From contig JAPWDM010000008.1 of assembly GCA_035578155.1 (NCBI GenBank), positions 5,043,347-5,107,346 of the forward strand: a stretch of 64,000 nucleotides of DNA, in the 5' to 3' direction. This DNA comes from Brachynemurus nebulosus. Lineage: Eukaryota > Arthropoda > Insecta > Neuroptera > Myrmeleontidae. Made by a program: the position numbers and the translations under genes. The notes under the pieces are model-generated. The model did not search any database. It worked only from the letters and a program-made list of their open reading frames with translations, and was not told the DNA's origin. Within the stretch, counting starts at the first letter, position 1; the number at the start of each line of letters is the position of its first letter. Below, piece after piece: positions 1 to 12,830 of the stretch.

Positions 1-547
1 ATTAATGTTTATTTGTAATTTAAAACAAGACAGAGCAACCAGTAAAATGAGACAGATGTACAACAAATGATCTAAAAGATTACTTAATTATAAATATTCA
101 GTACTCACCATGCAAAAATCAATTTTCTGCATTGAGTTAACTTAATAAAAAGTATCAGACAATTATATATTAAAATATATAATTTTTGTCAATTTACATT
201 TCCACTAGAAATATGTCAATAATTAAATAAAATTGAAAAAAACTAATTGTATGATTTGATTGTTGAAAAATATTCACAACATTAGAAACAAGATTCATTT
301 TGTCAATATTGTCTTGGTACTATCCAAGACTTTTGTTTAAAATAAACTGATATTAATTGAATAACTCCCGTTTGTAATGAGTGAACATCGAACTTTCTGG
401 ATAAAACTGGCTGTCTTTGTTTCAGTGTTACACTTTGTTTATTGTAAATCTTACGTAATGATATTTACTAGAATGTACCGTTAACCGTACCATAAGAGCT
501 TGGTTTCAAAGAAGATTTCTTTAGAAACCTTCTTTGAAACCAACCTC
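1..547. other. AT-rich intergenic DNA
   Basis: No coding segment, RNA gene or bounded repeat was recognised here. It ends at the TTA target site of the Harbinger-like element that begins at 551. Confidence 0.5.
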
Positions 548-550
548 TTA

Positions 551-1959
551 TAGCCAGGACACACGAACCACGCCACGACCACGCGACTGCGACAAAATAG
601 TGGCTATTCTGTGGCCGGGTATGTATGCATGTACTTTTCTTATGGAAACACAAATTTCAAGACACACGAGCCACAACCTGTCGTCGTAATCGGACACTGT
701 CGCAATGTGTCGTCGTATTGTCGTTTTTAGTCGCTAAAACTTGCGACCAATGGACCACTTATAAGCGACAGATACGTACTACTAGTACTACAGTGTCTCT
801 CGAACATTACAAGAAATCATTGAATAATACGACTCAAGCAGGTGTTTTGTAATTTTTGTTTTGTTTAGTTTTCTTAATTGTGTGTATTTTTATTTCTTTT
901 GGTCTTTTTTGATTGTTTTGTTTTTTTGTTATTATTTTGCTTTTTTCTTGTTTTGTTTTTTCCTTTTTTTTTTTGGTCTTTTTTAATTTTTTGTTTTTTG
1001 TTTTTGTTTCTTTGTTTTTATTTTCTTGAAAAAATGGCAATGGTTAACGAAGATTCATTTGATACGGAATTATTTATTGAGGAAATCCGGAATTTACCTG
1101 CAATCTGGGATTACACATATTCGGGATATAGTAACCGGATGGAAAAAGTAAAGGCATGGGAACATCTTTGCTTCAAATTTTATGATAACTTTGAAAATAA
1201 AGAAAAAAATTGAATATAAACCTTTTTATGACACATTTTATTTACAATAAAGGTACCGCTGTTATAAACGTATCCTGTATATATATTGTTTATTGATTTA
1301 TTTTTGCAGAATTATTTATGTAATACAAAATAATTATTATAAAGGCAAATTGGTCAACAGAATTGAAACATTTTTATGGCATGGAAAAACCCTTCGGTTA
1401 AGAATAAAAGCATGTACTAGAAGCTCTCCTGCTGTTTGAACGTGGATTATTGACTATTATTAGATAAATAAGCTATATAATTATTTAAACCTTTTTAGTT
1501 TTATAATAATAGAAAAAAATTAAAAATTCAAAGAAATAAAGAGCTGAAAATTTTTGAATTGTTTCATCAAATAATTTTAAAAATTGAATCTGCAAAAATA
1601 TGTAATACCAAAATACCGATATGTATTTTAAAAGAAATATTATTTAAAAGAAGGATCACCTCTCTGATTAATTTTGTTTTTTTTTTATCCTAGCGTACCT
1701 ACTTCACGCTGCAAAATTTTAAGTTCCTTAAATTTCAGTATTGATAAATCAATTATTGTATGAATACTTAACGCAGACACTGTATATAACAAACAGTATT
1801 AAGTGGCTTTGATGCCTCCTAGCAGTGACTGTACGTGCTGTACGTCATTCGGCCACTAAAAAGTGGCTCGCAAGTCGCCGTCTAAGACACACGAACGACA
1901 GTACAACCACACGACAACCACAAAAAAGTGGTCGTGGCGTGGTTCGTGTGTCTTGGCTC
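551..1959. mobile_element. PIF/Harbinger-like DNA transposon with MADF remnant
   Basis: Both ends carry inverted copies of a roughly 30-bp terminal repeat with core ACACACGAACCACGCCACGA (left at about 558-577, right at about 1930-1952 on the opposite strand). The element is flanked on both sides by TTA (548-550 and 1960-1962), a 3-bp target-site duplication typical of PIF/Harbinger elements. Subterminal copies of GTGGC/GTCG words occur near both ends. Inside lies a fragment of a MADF-domain protein, the known second protein of Harbinger transposons, and no transposase. I infer a decayed, non-autonomous Harbinger of about 1.4 kb. The superfamily call rests on TSD length plus the MADF fragment. 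Confidence 0.75.
1034..1213 (+). pseudogene. MADF-domain fragment (Harbinger accessory protein remnant)
   Basis: The 59-residue ORF starts at ATG 1034 after a T-rich stretch; the open frame extends upstream only through low-complexity T-rich DNA. Residues about 8-45 match the N-terminal half of a MADF (Myb/SANT-like in Adf-1) domain: a D-x-E-L-F-I-E-E-I-R start, the P-A-I-W-D-Y turn, the Y-S-N-R segment and the K-A-W-E-H-L-C helix. A full MADF domain is about 85 residues, so this copy stops before the C-terminal helix (K-E-K-N-stop). An AATAAA-like signal follows near 1247. In Harbinger elements the MADF protein helps the transposase bind the termini. Here it is probably a relic, although a spliced downstream exon cannot be excluded. 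Confidence 0.6.
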
Positions 1960-1962
1960 TTA

Positions 1963-2588
1963 GGTCAGAATACGTTAAAATACTATACATTAAAATGCAT
2001 TTTTTATCATAACTGCTGATCCCATCATAGTCTCACTTTGAAATTTTTATGCTGCATTCCCCAAGTCACTATTATTTTCATAATTTTCAGAAAACACTCT
2101 CTCAAAAAAATTTTCAAAAACAAGTTTTGAGGCTTTCCAAAAAAAAATATTTTTCCCAAATGGTGTTCAAGATTAGTATCAAATTAAAGCCCATTAATTT
2201 CTCTTTAAAATGAGCAGTCATACAACTCTCTAGGACTTATAGAACTGAAATTAGAACATTTTATAGTGCTGGGATTGTGTAACAAAAAAGGGTGGTTTGC
2301 AATTTTCAAAAGTATATAACTCAAAAACTATAAGAATTAAAATTTTTTAAAAATTATATTTGAATTCAGGATTTTAAAGAGTCTAATTAACCAAAGTTTC
2401 AAAAAAATCTATGATAGTCAGGTTGAAAATCATTTATTTTTGGTTGGTTTTAAAAAGAATGGCCCATGAGTGATGGTGCGATATGAAATGATTTGTTCGT
2501 TTTTTCGTACAAATTTCAAAAATCTCGTTTCTGGCACATACTAAAAATTTGCCGGCTATTTTCCTATATGTATTATTCCGTGTTTTTT
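1963..2588. other. 3-prime flank of ZF gene A, nothing recognised
   Basis: AT-rich DNA with oligo-T runs. No ORF, hairpin or dispersed repeat shared with the rest of the window was noticed. Confidence 0.4.
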
Positions 2589-3434
2589 TTAAATCACGTG
2601 AATAAATGTTTTAGAACACATGTTACACTTATACGGTCTTTCACCGCTGTGAACCCTTTCATGTCTTCTTAAACCATCTGAAGTTATAAATGTTTTAGAA
2701 CATACAATACATGTGTGTGGTTTTTCGCCACTGTGACTTCTTTCATGTAATCTTAAAGCACTCGACTGAGGAAATGTTTTAGTACACACATTACATTTAT
2801 AAGGTCTTTCACCACTGTGAATATTTTTATGTGTTTTTAAAGTACTCGACTGACTGAATGTTTTAGCACATATGTTACATTTATAAGGTTTTTCATCACT
2901 GTGAATTATTTTATGTTTTTTTAAATTACCTGGATCACTAAATGTTTTAGAACAAATATCACACATGTATGGTTTTTCACCACTGTGTATTCTTTCATGT
3001 ATTTTTAAATTACTTAAAACAGAAAATGTTTTAGTACATATGTTACACTGATATGGTTTTTCACCGCTATGGATTCTTTTATGTGTTTTTAAAGCACTTG
3101 AACGAGGAAACGTTTTAGAACAAATATTACAATGATATGGTTTTTCACCACTGTGAATTATTTTATGTGTTTTTAAAATATTTAACTGACTAAATGTTTT
3201 AGTACATATGTTACACTTATACGGTTTTTCACCACTGTGAATTCTTTCATGTACTTTTAGATGACTTGGATAAGTAAATGTTTTATTACACGTATCACAC
3301 TGAAATAGTTTTTTGCCAAAAATTTCAATTTTATGTTCTATTAAATCTGCCGAATGATCTTCATCTATTTCATCTTCTTCAATTTTGATTTCCGTATGTA
3401 AACTGTTTAAATCGATCAAAGATTCACTCAACTC
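2589..3434 (-). CDS. ZF gene A, exon 2: C2H2 zinc-finger array (last finger truncated)
   Basis: Exon 2 starts after a TTTTAG acceptor (3436-3435 on the minus strand) and continues exon 1 in phase 0. It encodes the family leader L-S-E-S-L-I-D-L-N-S-L-H-T-E-I-K-I-E-E-D, then eight complete C-x2-C-x12-H-x3-H fingers joined by HSGEKPY-type linkers, predicted to bind DNA in the nucleus. The ninth finger has its two cysteines and the phenylalanine but breaks down: a small deletion before the L-K-K-H segment, with an eight-A run instead of the usual seven, leads to a TAA at 2589. Fingers 5-9 are collinear with the last five fingers of genes G and I, so A is probably a duplicated copy that lost its end. 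Expression is possible; the truncation makes full function uncertain. Confidence 0.8.
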   Translation of the reverse strand, partial: ELSESLIDLNSLHTEIKIEEDEIDEDHSADLIEHKIEIFGKKLFQCDTCNKTFTYPSHLKVHERIHSGEKPYKCNICTKTFSQLNILKTHKIIHSGEKPYHCNICSKTFPRSSALKTHKRIHSGEKPYQCNICTKTFSVLSNLKIHERIHSGEKPYMCDICSKTFSDPGNLKKHKIIHSDEKPYKCNICAKTFSQSSTLKTHKNIHSGERPYKCNVCTKTFPQSSALRLHERSHSGEKPHTCIVCSKTFITSDGLRRHERVHSGERPYKCNMCSKTFIHVI

Positions 3435-3508
3435 CTAAAATGTTACAAAGTATTTCAATTAATTTGCAAATTTTATTCTGTTATTTTTAATCCAAATCTA
3501 ATACTTAC

Positions 3509-3880
3509 CAGTTTTAGATTTTGCTCTTGTAAGTCTGTAAGGTTTTTTTTATCTGTCAAACTATTATTTTCTTGGGACAATTTAATTAGTTCAAAAACTT
3601 TTGTTTCTGTTGATAACACTAAATTATTTTCAAACACTTCATCTTTTTCCACTTTAATTTCAAATTTACAGTCAATTTCATCGCCCGATTCATTCATTTC
3701 ATCTTTTTCCACTTTAATTTCAAATGTGTAAAAATTTTCATGGCTCGGTCTAATCACTTCATCTTTCTCCACTTTAATTTTATTTGCATGGTCAGTTTCA
3801 TGGACCGGTTCATTCACTTCATCTTTCTCCACTGTAATTAAAATTTTATGAAAACCGAATTCATTGATGAAATTCTCCAT
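3509..3880 (-). CDS. ZF gene A, exon 1: I-K-V-E repeat exon
   Basis: It runs from ATG at 3880 to a GTAAGT donor whose first base is 3508: 124 codons, phase 0, followed by a 74-bp intron. It encodes four tandem acidic repeats of about 20-22 residues. Three carry an intact I-K-V-E-K-D-E core and the first is degenerate (I-T-V-E-K-D-E). The exon ends with the family signature L-x-x-Q-N-x-K-L before the splice. Psi-K-x-E followed by acidic residues is the established negatively charged SUMO-acceptor consensus, so several lysines are candidate SUMO sites; that is inference. No ZAD, KRAB, BTB or SCAN domain is visible. Confidence 0.8.
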
Positions 3881-5196
3881 TTCAAATTTCTATTTTTACA
3901 CAATTTACATATTTATTTATAATTATTAAATTTATACAATACAAAAATTTGAAATGTCACAATCTTTAAAATGTCTGCTAAGGTGACGTGACACGTATCC
4001 ATTGTCCACCATGACTGTCACACTCACAGAACACTAGAAAGAAACACAATTGGTTACGTTCAGCAGATTTCAGCCTGTGTATGGCGGAATCATCAGAAAT
4101 AAAGTGCAGTCACACGGTATAAGTGTGTCACACATAGTACGAATGTGTCCCTACCGGTCTTCCGTATATTCGACCAGGGCTGCCAGATTGGGCGTATTAC
4201 CGCAATGTGAGTGAATTTCAAACACGTTTTGCGCTTAAATTTGTATTGGGCCATTTTCCACAATTTGGGCTATTTTGAAACTAGTCCATATATTATTAAA
4301 CATTTTTAAATTTTTAATATTTTCCTTTATTTTTGAAAATTTCTTATTGTGTTCTTGGTTCACTCCAGTTCTCATAACTCTTACTATAGGTAATTTGCAC
4401 ATTGTAACTTGTTACATTGTAACTTTTAAAATGCTTTAAACAATTATTTTAAAAATCAAAATTGGATCTTCTTAACTGTTTCGAAATTGCCACTGATGGC
4501 GGATCAAACTTACGTGGCGTCAGTAATTCTTTATTTACATTAATGAGGAACAAGAAAGAAAACTTAATTCTGTTTAAATGTATTGGTCATTCCAGCATTT
4601 AAAAAAAAAACTCGTGAAGAAGAACAAGAGAAAGAAGAAATACTACTTGAAATGTTAAAATTGTAATTAAATCTGTACATGCATATTGACTCTATCTTTA
4701 TTTATATATGAACTCATATTATTAAATTTCAAAAATTTTATAAAATTATTATTTATTACATGTATCTATTACACGTTATTATTAACTATATTATAGTTAG
4801 ATAATTTAACTTATAACATAATTTATTAAATAATAATCTTTTAATAATAACTAACTAAATGATATAAAAAATGAAAACCATATATATTTTTTTTAAATTT
4901 TGGGCGGTTTTTTTTAGTGTGCGTTTTTTCCGTCAGGATTCGCGCTTTTTATGTTTGAACTTCTGGCAACCCTGTATTCGACATGCGTAATGGACGACCA
5001 GCCTAAGGAACCATTATGGAACCATTTCTGTGTCGAAATGTGTCCGTAGAAAGGCGTAAGTAATGGTGATGCTACTGCAGCTAGAGGGTAAAAATTATTA
5101 AAAATGTTGGAGGATGTTGATCTGTCAACACTGTCTTTGACGATGTTCACGATATTTACCATATTTATCATGTCTACAAAAAATAAGCTGTCATAA
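3881..5196. other. Divergent intergenic region between ZF genes A and B
   Basis: This interval separates the starts of A (minus) and B (plus) and should contain both promoters, but I could not place a convincing TATA or initiator. Bases 4675-4745 recur almost unchanged at 8266-8337, a short dispersed repeat. Nothing else was recognised. Confidence 0.4.
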
Positions 5197-7402
<2,206 letters not shown>

Positions 7403-8154
7403 CCATGTTGTGAAACATTTAAGGTCAATCGATTAGTACTGACAAATGAATTACAAAGTTTATTTTTTTCTCTATAAATAAATATAATTTATGTGTAGAA
7501 AAATAAGTTAAATTTTATAATACATGTAACAGTATTAATATTTGATTATTGTTCAATCTTCTAATTTTAATAATTTTAAAAGTAATCAATTTGATGCTGG
7601 TAGTTGACGTGTACGCACACATAATAACTAATACATATACAAATATTTTATGGGTGTATTAGTATAAAATGACATTTTTGTAATTCGTTTTCTATTTATT
7701 ACAATAAGTAAACGTCCAGTCGTAAACAAAATAGTTTTTTAATGATTCAAAAGAAAATAATTTTCAGTTTTTTAAATCTTAAAGTTGACTTTTAATGATA
7801 CAACTTACCTAAATATATACCTCTGATTCACCTCTAATCATACTTTTGCATTTACCCGTACGTTAAAAATTTTAACTTTGAAAATTTATTTATTCTAAAC
7901 TACACGTCAGAATTATTCAGAATAGTGTCAGTGAATGCATCATATCTATTATTTATTGAAAGCAATATTGAAACATAGTTCAACTTACTTTTCAATTTTT
8001 ATTGTTTGGGCATTTGATTGCTTTCAATTTTAGTAGCGAATTTCCATTCTGGAAATTCAGCTATTATGACAGCCCTTATGGTAAGACCTAAATCCGGGAC
8101 TATGGTAGAAATTTGTTTTGGAGCCTCTAGAACACGAAAATCTACTTCACTAAA

Positions 8155-8158
<4 letters not shown>

Positions 8159-8231
<73 letters not shown>
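8159..8231. repeat. (TA)n microsatellite in a palindromic context
   Basis: About 35 TA units. The flanks (AGAAATTTGTTTTGGAGCC on the left and its complement on the right) are inverted copies, so the whole block can fold into a cruciform. Confidence 0.9.
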
Positions 8232-8234
<3 letters not shown>

Positions 8235-8367
8235 TCGGGTTCTAGGGGCTCCAAAACAAATTTCTGTACATGCATATTGACTCTATCTTTATTTATATAT
8301 GATCTCATATTATTAAATTTCAAAAATTTTATAAAACTCGTTTTATAAAATTTTATAAATTTTCATC

Positions 8368-8417
8368 TGGACACTGGCGGATCTCATCCTAGAATAGATG
8401 AGATCCGCCAGTGTCCA
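8368..8417. repeat. Perfect 21-bp stem hairpin
   Basis: Arms TGGACACTGGCGGATCTCATC (8368-8388) and its exact complement (8397-8417) enclose an 8-nt loop. It is more GC-rich than its surroundings. It could be a tiny palindromic MITE or a hairpin transcript; I see no flanking duplication. Confidence 0.75.
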
Positions 8418-8771
8418 ATATTTGGAAATTCGCTATGTTATGCAGATGTTGCGACAGGGGTATTTATTGAAAATGTCAGCTAGTGAACACTTGAGTGTTA
8501 TAAACAAAATAACAAAGTTAAGAAGGGTTAAATTAAGGTTGAATTATTAGAGAATTATTATTTTTGGATATATTGCCTCCGTTATTGTCGTTGATACAGC
8601 GGATACATATACCCATGCACGTATATGGACTAGTCATTTTGTTAGGTGATCTGAAGGCAAGCACTGGTGTTCCTTCGGTCATTGTTTAGTTGTGTGTGTG
8701 CGTCACGTGGGAAGTCTGAAAAGTTGTCGTGAAATTAAAACTGACTACAACGTTTTTCATCGGAAACCAAA

Positions 8772-8851
8772 ATGGTTAGTTGTTGTGTTTTATTGTGCAA
8801 AAGCGACAATAGAGTAAAAACAGAAGGAAAAAACCCAATTACGTTTCATAG
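8772..8851 (+). pseudogene. Orphan THAP-domain first exon with mutated splice donor
   Basis: ATG 8772 opens a short frame of 27 residues. It has a V-S-C-C-V-L-L-C start with C-x4-C spacing and ends N-P-I-T-F-H-R, which is how the first exon of a THAP zinc-binding domain begins and ends (C-x2-4-C and the F-H-x-F-P turn). The frame stops at the expected exon end: the bases after CATAG are ATGAGT, where GTGAGT would give a donor splicing in phase 2 into a G-TTT-CCA acceptor like that at 57737. I infer a THAP exon inactivated by a G-to-A donor change. No second THAP exon was found downstream; a TA-flanked MITE begins at 8945. Confidence 0.55.
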
Positions 8852-8944
8852 ATGAGTAGAAATCATGTTTTAAAAATTAAATATGGGTATCCGCCATTTT
8901 ATAATGTTATACACATGGATGTCTAAACAAAATTTTTTTATGTA

Positions 8945-9804
8945 AGGTAACGGGCCTAGTTTCTGACCTTTTAAGAGTGACGGCTGAGGTTAAAGGACAG
9001 TAATAAATATAAGTTTAAACTTAAGAGACAATTAATAATTTTATCAACTAGTTTATGGCTTTCAAAATAAAGTCATACAAGTAAAATAATTATTTGAATT
9101 GAATTAATAATTTAAATTAATGTTTTAAAAATTGACAAAAAGGACCCAGTTTCTGACCTTCAAAATTTCTCATGTGACAGTTTTTAACTCTGACAGTGGC
9201 CTAGTTTCTGATCCTTAAATTTAAAAATACAGTTTTTTAAAATTTAATTTATAAATAATATTTTATTGATAAAAATGAATGTTTAATGTTATATACGTTA
9301 TGAAAAATAACAAAAACTAATCGAAGATAACTATAATAACAAAATAACTAACAAAAACTGGTTAGAATTTAATTGGGCCATACCACTTTAGAAGTGAGCC
9401 TAGTAATTGACCCTCATATTTCAATAATAAAAATCATTCTAAGGTATTTTATAAATATTTTAAAATAAATTTTAAACAAATATTAACCTGCTCATATATT
9501 TTTAATTAAGTTTTCATACTTACATGATGAATATTGCACAGATCAAAATGAGTACTTTGTAACATAAACTGTTAGGAAACTACCAAAAAAATAGTTTTTA
9601 CACACATTTTAAACTTAAAATTTTTTTTTTATTTAGTTAATATATTCTAAACTTTTTAAATTGCTGTTCATCAGACACAGAATAGATTACTTTAAATTAA
9701 GAATTTATTTTTTTTCTTATTTAAAATATAGTTTTTTTATTAATTTATAACAAAGTTGAAAAGTTCAGAAACTGGGCCGGGGTCAATTACCGGGTCTTTT
9801 ACCT
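8945..9804. mobile_element. TA-flanked MITE, copy 1
   Basis: An 860-bp element, nearly identical to 60511-61370, is bounded by TA on both sides (8943-8944, 9805-9806). Its ends are imperfect inverted repeats starting AGGTAACGGGCC and AGGTAAAAGACCC. The phrase CCTAGTTTCTGACC or close variants recurs several times inside both ends. The TA target suggests a Tc1/mariner-like mobiliser, but no transposase is present. Confidence 0.8.
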
Positions 9805-9806
9805 TA

Positions 9807-10351
9807 TATATTTTTTATGTATTTTTTTTTTATACATATAACTCTTATTTTCATTAAAAAATATCAAAAACCAAAAAAAGTTTTTGTTATTGGCAAATAC
9901 TTTGCTAAATATTCCTTTGTTCCCTATATTACTTTTATAAAAAATATCCCCTATTTAAAATTGTTAAGAGATCATAATGGTATTTTTTAGGTACGTATGC
10001 GATTGTAAATCTGTGTGCTGTGTACTGCTTCATTTCTGTAATATTCACACATACGAAATGCCATCTCCACATACATACCTCCGTGCATTAACATATGTAT
10101 AATCCATGTAACGAAGAGATCTGTTTTTTTTCTGTTTCCGCCATATTGGATACTGAAACGTCAAAATCGTGGTCAAAATTCTTGAAATAAAAATTGCTAG
10201 AGAGATGGGAAGCAATTTTTGTTTCCATCTAGAAAGCAATATTGAAATTTGTTTTGAGGTTCCAAAAATCCGAAAATGATACTAATATATCTTAATTATA
10301 TCCGCGCAATGACTCTTGAACGAAGCAAACCTACATAATTAACGTGTATTA
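9807..10351. repeat. Intergenic DNA with left part of a dispersed repeat
   Basis: Bases about 10240-10348 match 14777-14883 closely (shared phrases around TTGTTTTGAGG and ATATCTTAATTATAT). The rest shows nothing recognisable. Confidence 0.5.
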
Positions 10352-10719
10352 CTGGCTACGTTCGAGCAGAAAAAATTCTTTAAAGCAAAATGGCGATTTA
10401 CTAAGAATAACAAAGCACCAAAAAGCAAAATGTCGTCGTAGATATTTAAACAAAATAACCTCAATAGGAGTTATTCATAGGAAAATTTGCTATTTCTTTT
10501 ATATTTTACACAGTATGGATAACATTATAGGTCATATTATTGAAGAATCATCAGAGTAAACAACAATATGGCAGAATTTTCTAATTTATCGCAGTAAAAT
10601 GTAAATTTGATGTAAGACAGAACTACATGTCACTTGATTTCTGTCCAAGCAGAAAATTGGTCAGCAATATGAAGCGGCTTGAAGCGCTTAAAGAATTTTT
10701 TTCTGCTCGAACACAGCCA
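10352..10719. mobile_element. Small TIR element splitting a dispersed repeat
   Basis: The ends are inverted: left CTGGCTACGTTCGAGCAGAA, right the complement of TGGCTGTGTTCGAGCAGAA, each followed inward by a TTCTTTAA-type segment. The dispersed repeat around it is uninterrupted at 14880, giving the empty site. No clear target duplication is visible. It is about 368 bp, non-coding, superfamily unresolved. Confidence 0.7.
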
Positions 10720-10886
10720 CTTTTTTTTATCAGCCCTCTAGCTTGTGACTCTGCAAATTCCGTTGCGACACGTTTCGTAGCTAAATTATCTGGCGAAGAT
10801 GTTGGCAATTTGGCAATACAGACTTAATGTAAACGTAAACCAAGTAAACTAGATGGACTAGATGTAAGTGTAAAACGTGTAAAACT
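10720..10886. repeat. Right part of dispersed repeat (matches about 14885-15010)
   Basis: Shares the phrases CCTCTAGCTTGTGACT and AATTATCTGGCGAAGAT with 14885-15010, continuing the copy split by the TIR element. Confidence 0.6.
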
Positions 10887-11051
10887 GTGTTCTGTGCGTT
10901 TCACTGGTTTCACTGGCGATGTTCACGAAAAATAAACTGTCATATAAACATCATTTAATTCATTTGTAGACTTGTAGTTCAGGGGCTTTAGATAGTGTAA
11001 CTTGTGTAATTTGTGTATAATAACACCACGAATAAAACAGAAAAATTTAAA
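10887..11051 (+). promoter_or_regulatory. Conserved 5-prime leader/promoter region of ZF gene C
   Basis: About 165 bp nearly identical to the leader of ZF gene D (19473-19531 joined to 20306-20391), including the phrases TTCACGAAAAATAAACTG and TAATTTGTGTATAATAA just before the coding region. A homologous ATG used in D (20392) is ACG here (11037-11039), so C must start 15 bases later at 11052. The conservation probably reflects recent duplication of promoter plus 5-prime UTR. Confidence 0.55.
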
Positions 11052-11390
11052 ATGAAGAAATCGGTCCACGAAAGTTTTCATACATTTAGAATTAAAGTGG
11101 AGAAAGGTGAAGTGAATGAAACTGACCATACATTTGAAATTAAAGTGGAGAAAGATGAAATCGATGTATCAGCCTGTCAAATGAATCCTAAATTTTTTGA
11201 AATTAAAGTTGAAAACGATAAAGTAAATGAACCAGTTCATGAAATTGACTTTCTATCTGAAATTAAAGTGGAGAAAGATGAAGTGAATGCGATCAGTTTA
11301 AAATTATCGAAAGGAATAAAAATTTTTGAACCAACTCAATTATCACAAGAAAAAAACGTTACGGACTTACAAGAGCAAAATATAAAACTG
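11052..11390 (+). CDS. ZF gene C, exon 1: I-K-V-E repeat exon
   Basis: 113 codons from ATG 11052 (M-K-K-S-V-H-E-S-F) to the CTG|GTAAGT donor, phase 0, 79-bp intron. Four acidic repeats carry I-K-V-E cores followed by K-G-E, K-D-E, N-D-K and K-D-E. The exon ends L-Q-E-Q-N-I-K-L, as in A, B and D. The upstream ATG of paralog D is lost to ACG, so the start is shortened by five residues relative to D. Confidence 0.8.
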
Positions 11391-11469
11391 GTAAGTACTA
11401 GATTTGGATTAAAAATAACAGAATAAAATTTGCAGATTAATCAGAATACAATATATAATAATATTTTAG

Positions 11470-12222
11470 GAGTTGAATGAATCTTTGCCAGATTTAAACA
11501 GTTTACATACAGAAATCAAAATTGAAGAAGATGAAATAGATGAAGATCATTCAACAGATTTAACAGAACATAAAATTGCATGTGTTGGCAAAAAACTATT
11601 TCAGTGTGATATATGTAATAAAACATTTACCCGAAAAGAAAGTTTAAAAACACATGAAAGAATTCACAGTGGTGAAAAACCATATCAGTGTAATATATGT
11701 ACTAAAACATTTACATATGCAAATAGTTTAAAAATACATGAAAGAGTTCACAGTGGTAAAAAACCATACGAATGTAACATATGTACTAAAACATTTACTA
11801 CTTCGTGTTATTTAAAACTACATGAAAGAATTCACAGTGGTGAAAAACCGTATAAGTGTAACATATGTACTAAAACATTTAGTCAGTTAAATATTTTAAA
11901 AACACATGAAATAATTCACAGTGGTGAAAAACCATATCATTGTAATGTATGTACGAAAACATTCACTACTGCAGGTTGTTTAAAAGCACATGAAAGAATA
12001 CACAGTGGTGAAAAACCATACAAGTGTAATATATGTTCGAAAAAATTTGCTAGTTCAAGAAATTTAAAAAAACATGAAAGAATTCACAGTGATGAGAATC
12101 CATTTTCAATGTACACCACAAATCCAATTTTACGTAGTGGTCGGTGCAAATTTAAGGGGAAGTACGTAAAATCGGAAGATCAGGGGCGTCTAACGACTAA
12201 CGACAGTGAACGACTAACATAA
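11470..12222 (+). CDS. ZF gene C, exon 2: six C2H2 fingers with foreign C-terminal tail
   Basis: Begins after TTTTAG (ending 11469) in phase 0: E-L-N-E-S-L-P-D-L-N-S-L-H-T-E-I-K-I-E-E-D leader, then K-K-L-F-Q-C opens six complete C2H2 fingers with HSGEKP linkers. The sixth linker (H-S-D-E-N-P) is followed not by a seventh finger but by about 38 residues of unrelated sequence (F-S-M-Y-T-T-N-P...) ending at TAA 12220-12222. The fingers resemble those of D and A; finger 4 (SQLNILKT) is identical in its F-to-H helix segment to A finger 2. The tail suggests that a rearrangement joined the array to new DNA, leaving a six-finger protein that may still be functional. Confidence 0.82.
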   Translation, partial: ELNESLPDLNSLHTEIKIEEDEIDEDHSTDLTEHKIACVGKKLFQCDICNKTFTRKESLKTHERIHSGEKPYQCNICTKTFTYANSLKIHERVHSGKKPYECNICTKTFTTSCYLKLHERIHSGEKPYKCNICTKTFSQLNILKTHEIIHSGEKPYHCNVCTKTFTTAGCLKAHERIHSGEKPYKCNICSKKFASSRNLKKHERIHSDENPFSMYTTNPILRSGRCKFKGKYVKSEDQGRLTTNDSERLT

Positions 12223-12478
12223 ATCGTTGGTTATTGTTATGTTTTTGTTGTAACCACCGTGCACAGCGGTGTGCGGGCGTGCGTGGTGTTATGTATATGT
12301 ACGTGAGCTATAAGTGATGACACATAGGGTAACTTCAAAAATGCAAACTTTACCGCATCTATGCAGCATCATGACCTTTCTGATGCGTTTAGTATACATG
12401 ATGCGATACTGATGCTCTCTTGAAATTTGATGCACATTAGATGTTTTTGAACGGGATCTGGGCATCATTTAACCCATA

Positions 12479-12830
12479 GATAAAGTACACCAGAATTTTA
12501 TTTCTGCAAGATAGCTAACTTCAATACATTTTTTTGACTCTCTATTACCTCTCTATGACACTGAGAACGGGGGTACAGGGTATAGATGTCACCGTTGTAG
12601 TAATCATCATGTGTAGTACACTTGAAAAGAACAGAGATGTCACTAAAATAACTTTAAATTATCTTTAGCCTTTGCCGATAATGTAGGTAACTACTAGTAA
12701 GATAATCCACTAAAATTCTCCTAATTGCATTTTATTTTAATCAGTTTTTCAAGTTTAAAACTCATACAATAATTATAAACTCATATATTTGTTTAAAAGC
12801 TCAAGTAAATTTATTTTTATTCAAAATTAT
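12479..12830. repeat. Dispersed repeat, copy 1 (pair with 29483-29823)
   Basis: Runs from ATAAAGTACACCAGAATTTT to about 12830 and matches 29483-29823 nearly base for base over roughly 345 bp, with a few small indels. It is non-coding. Confidence 0.8.

Larger units (their letters stand above)
7403..8771. other. Intergenic DNA with TA microsatellite and hairpins
   Basis: This stretch holds a (TA)n tract at 8159-8231, flanked by inverted copies of a roughly 25-bp segment (around 8108-8134 and 8238-8264), and a perfect 21-bp stem hairpin at 8368-8417. A short dispersed repeat (8266-8337) matches 4675-4745. No gene was recognised. Confidence 0.5.

Noticed and set aside
834..1040. 68-residue lysine-rich minus-strand frame
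   Set aside because: It is the antisense of a T-rich low-complexity stretch upstream of the MADF fragment.
8018..8245. Frame ending in an (Y-I)n run
   Set aside because: Translation of a TA microsatellite; not a protein.
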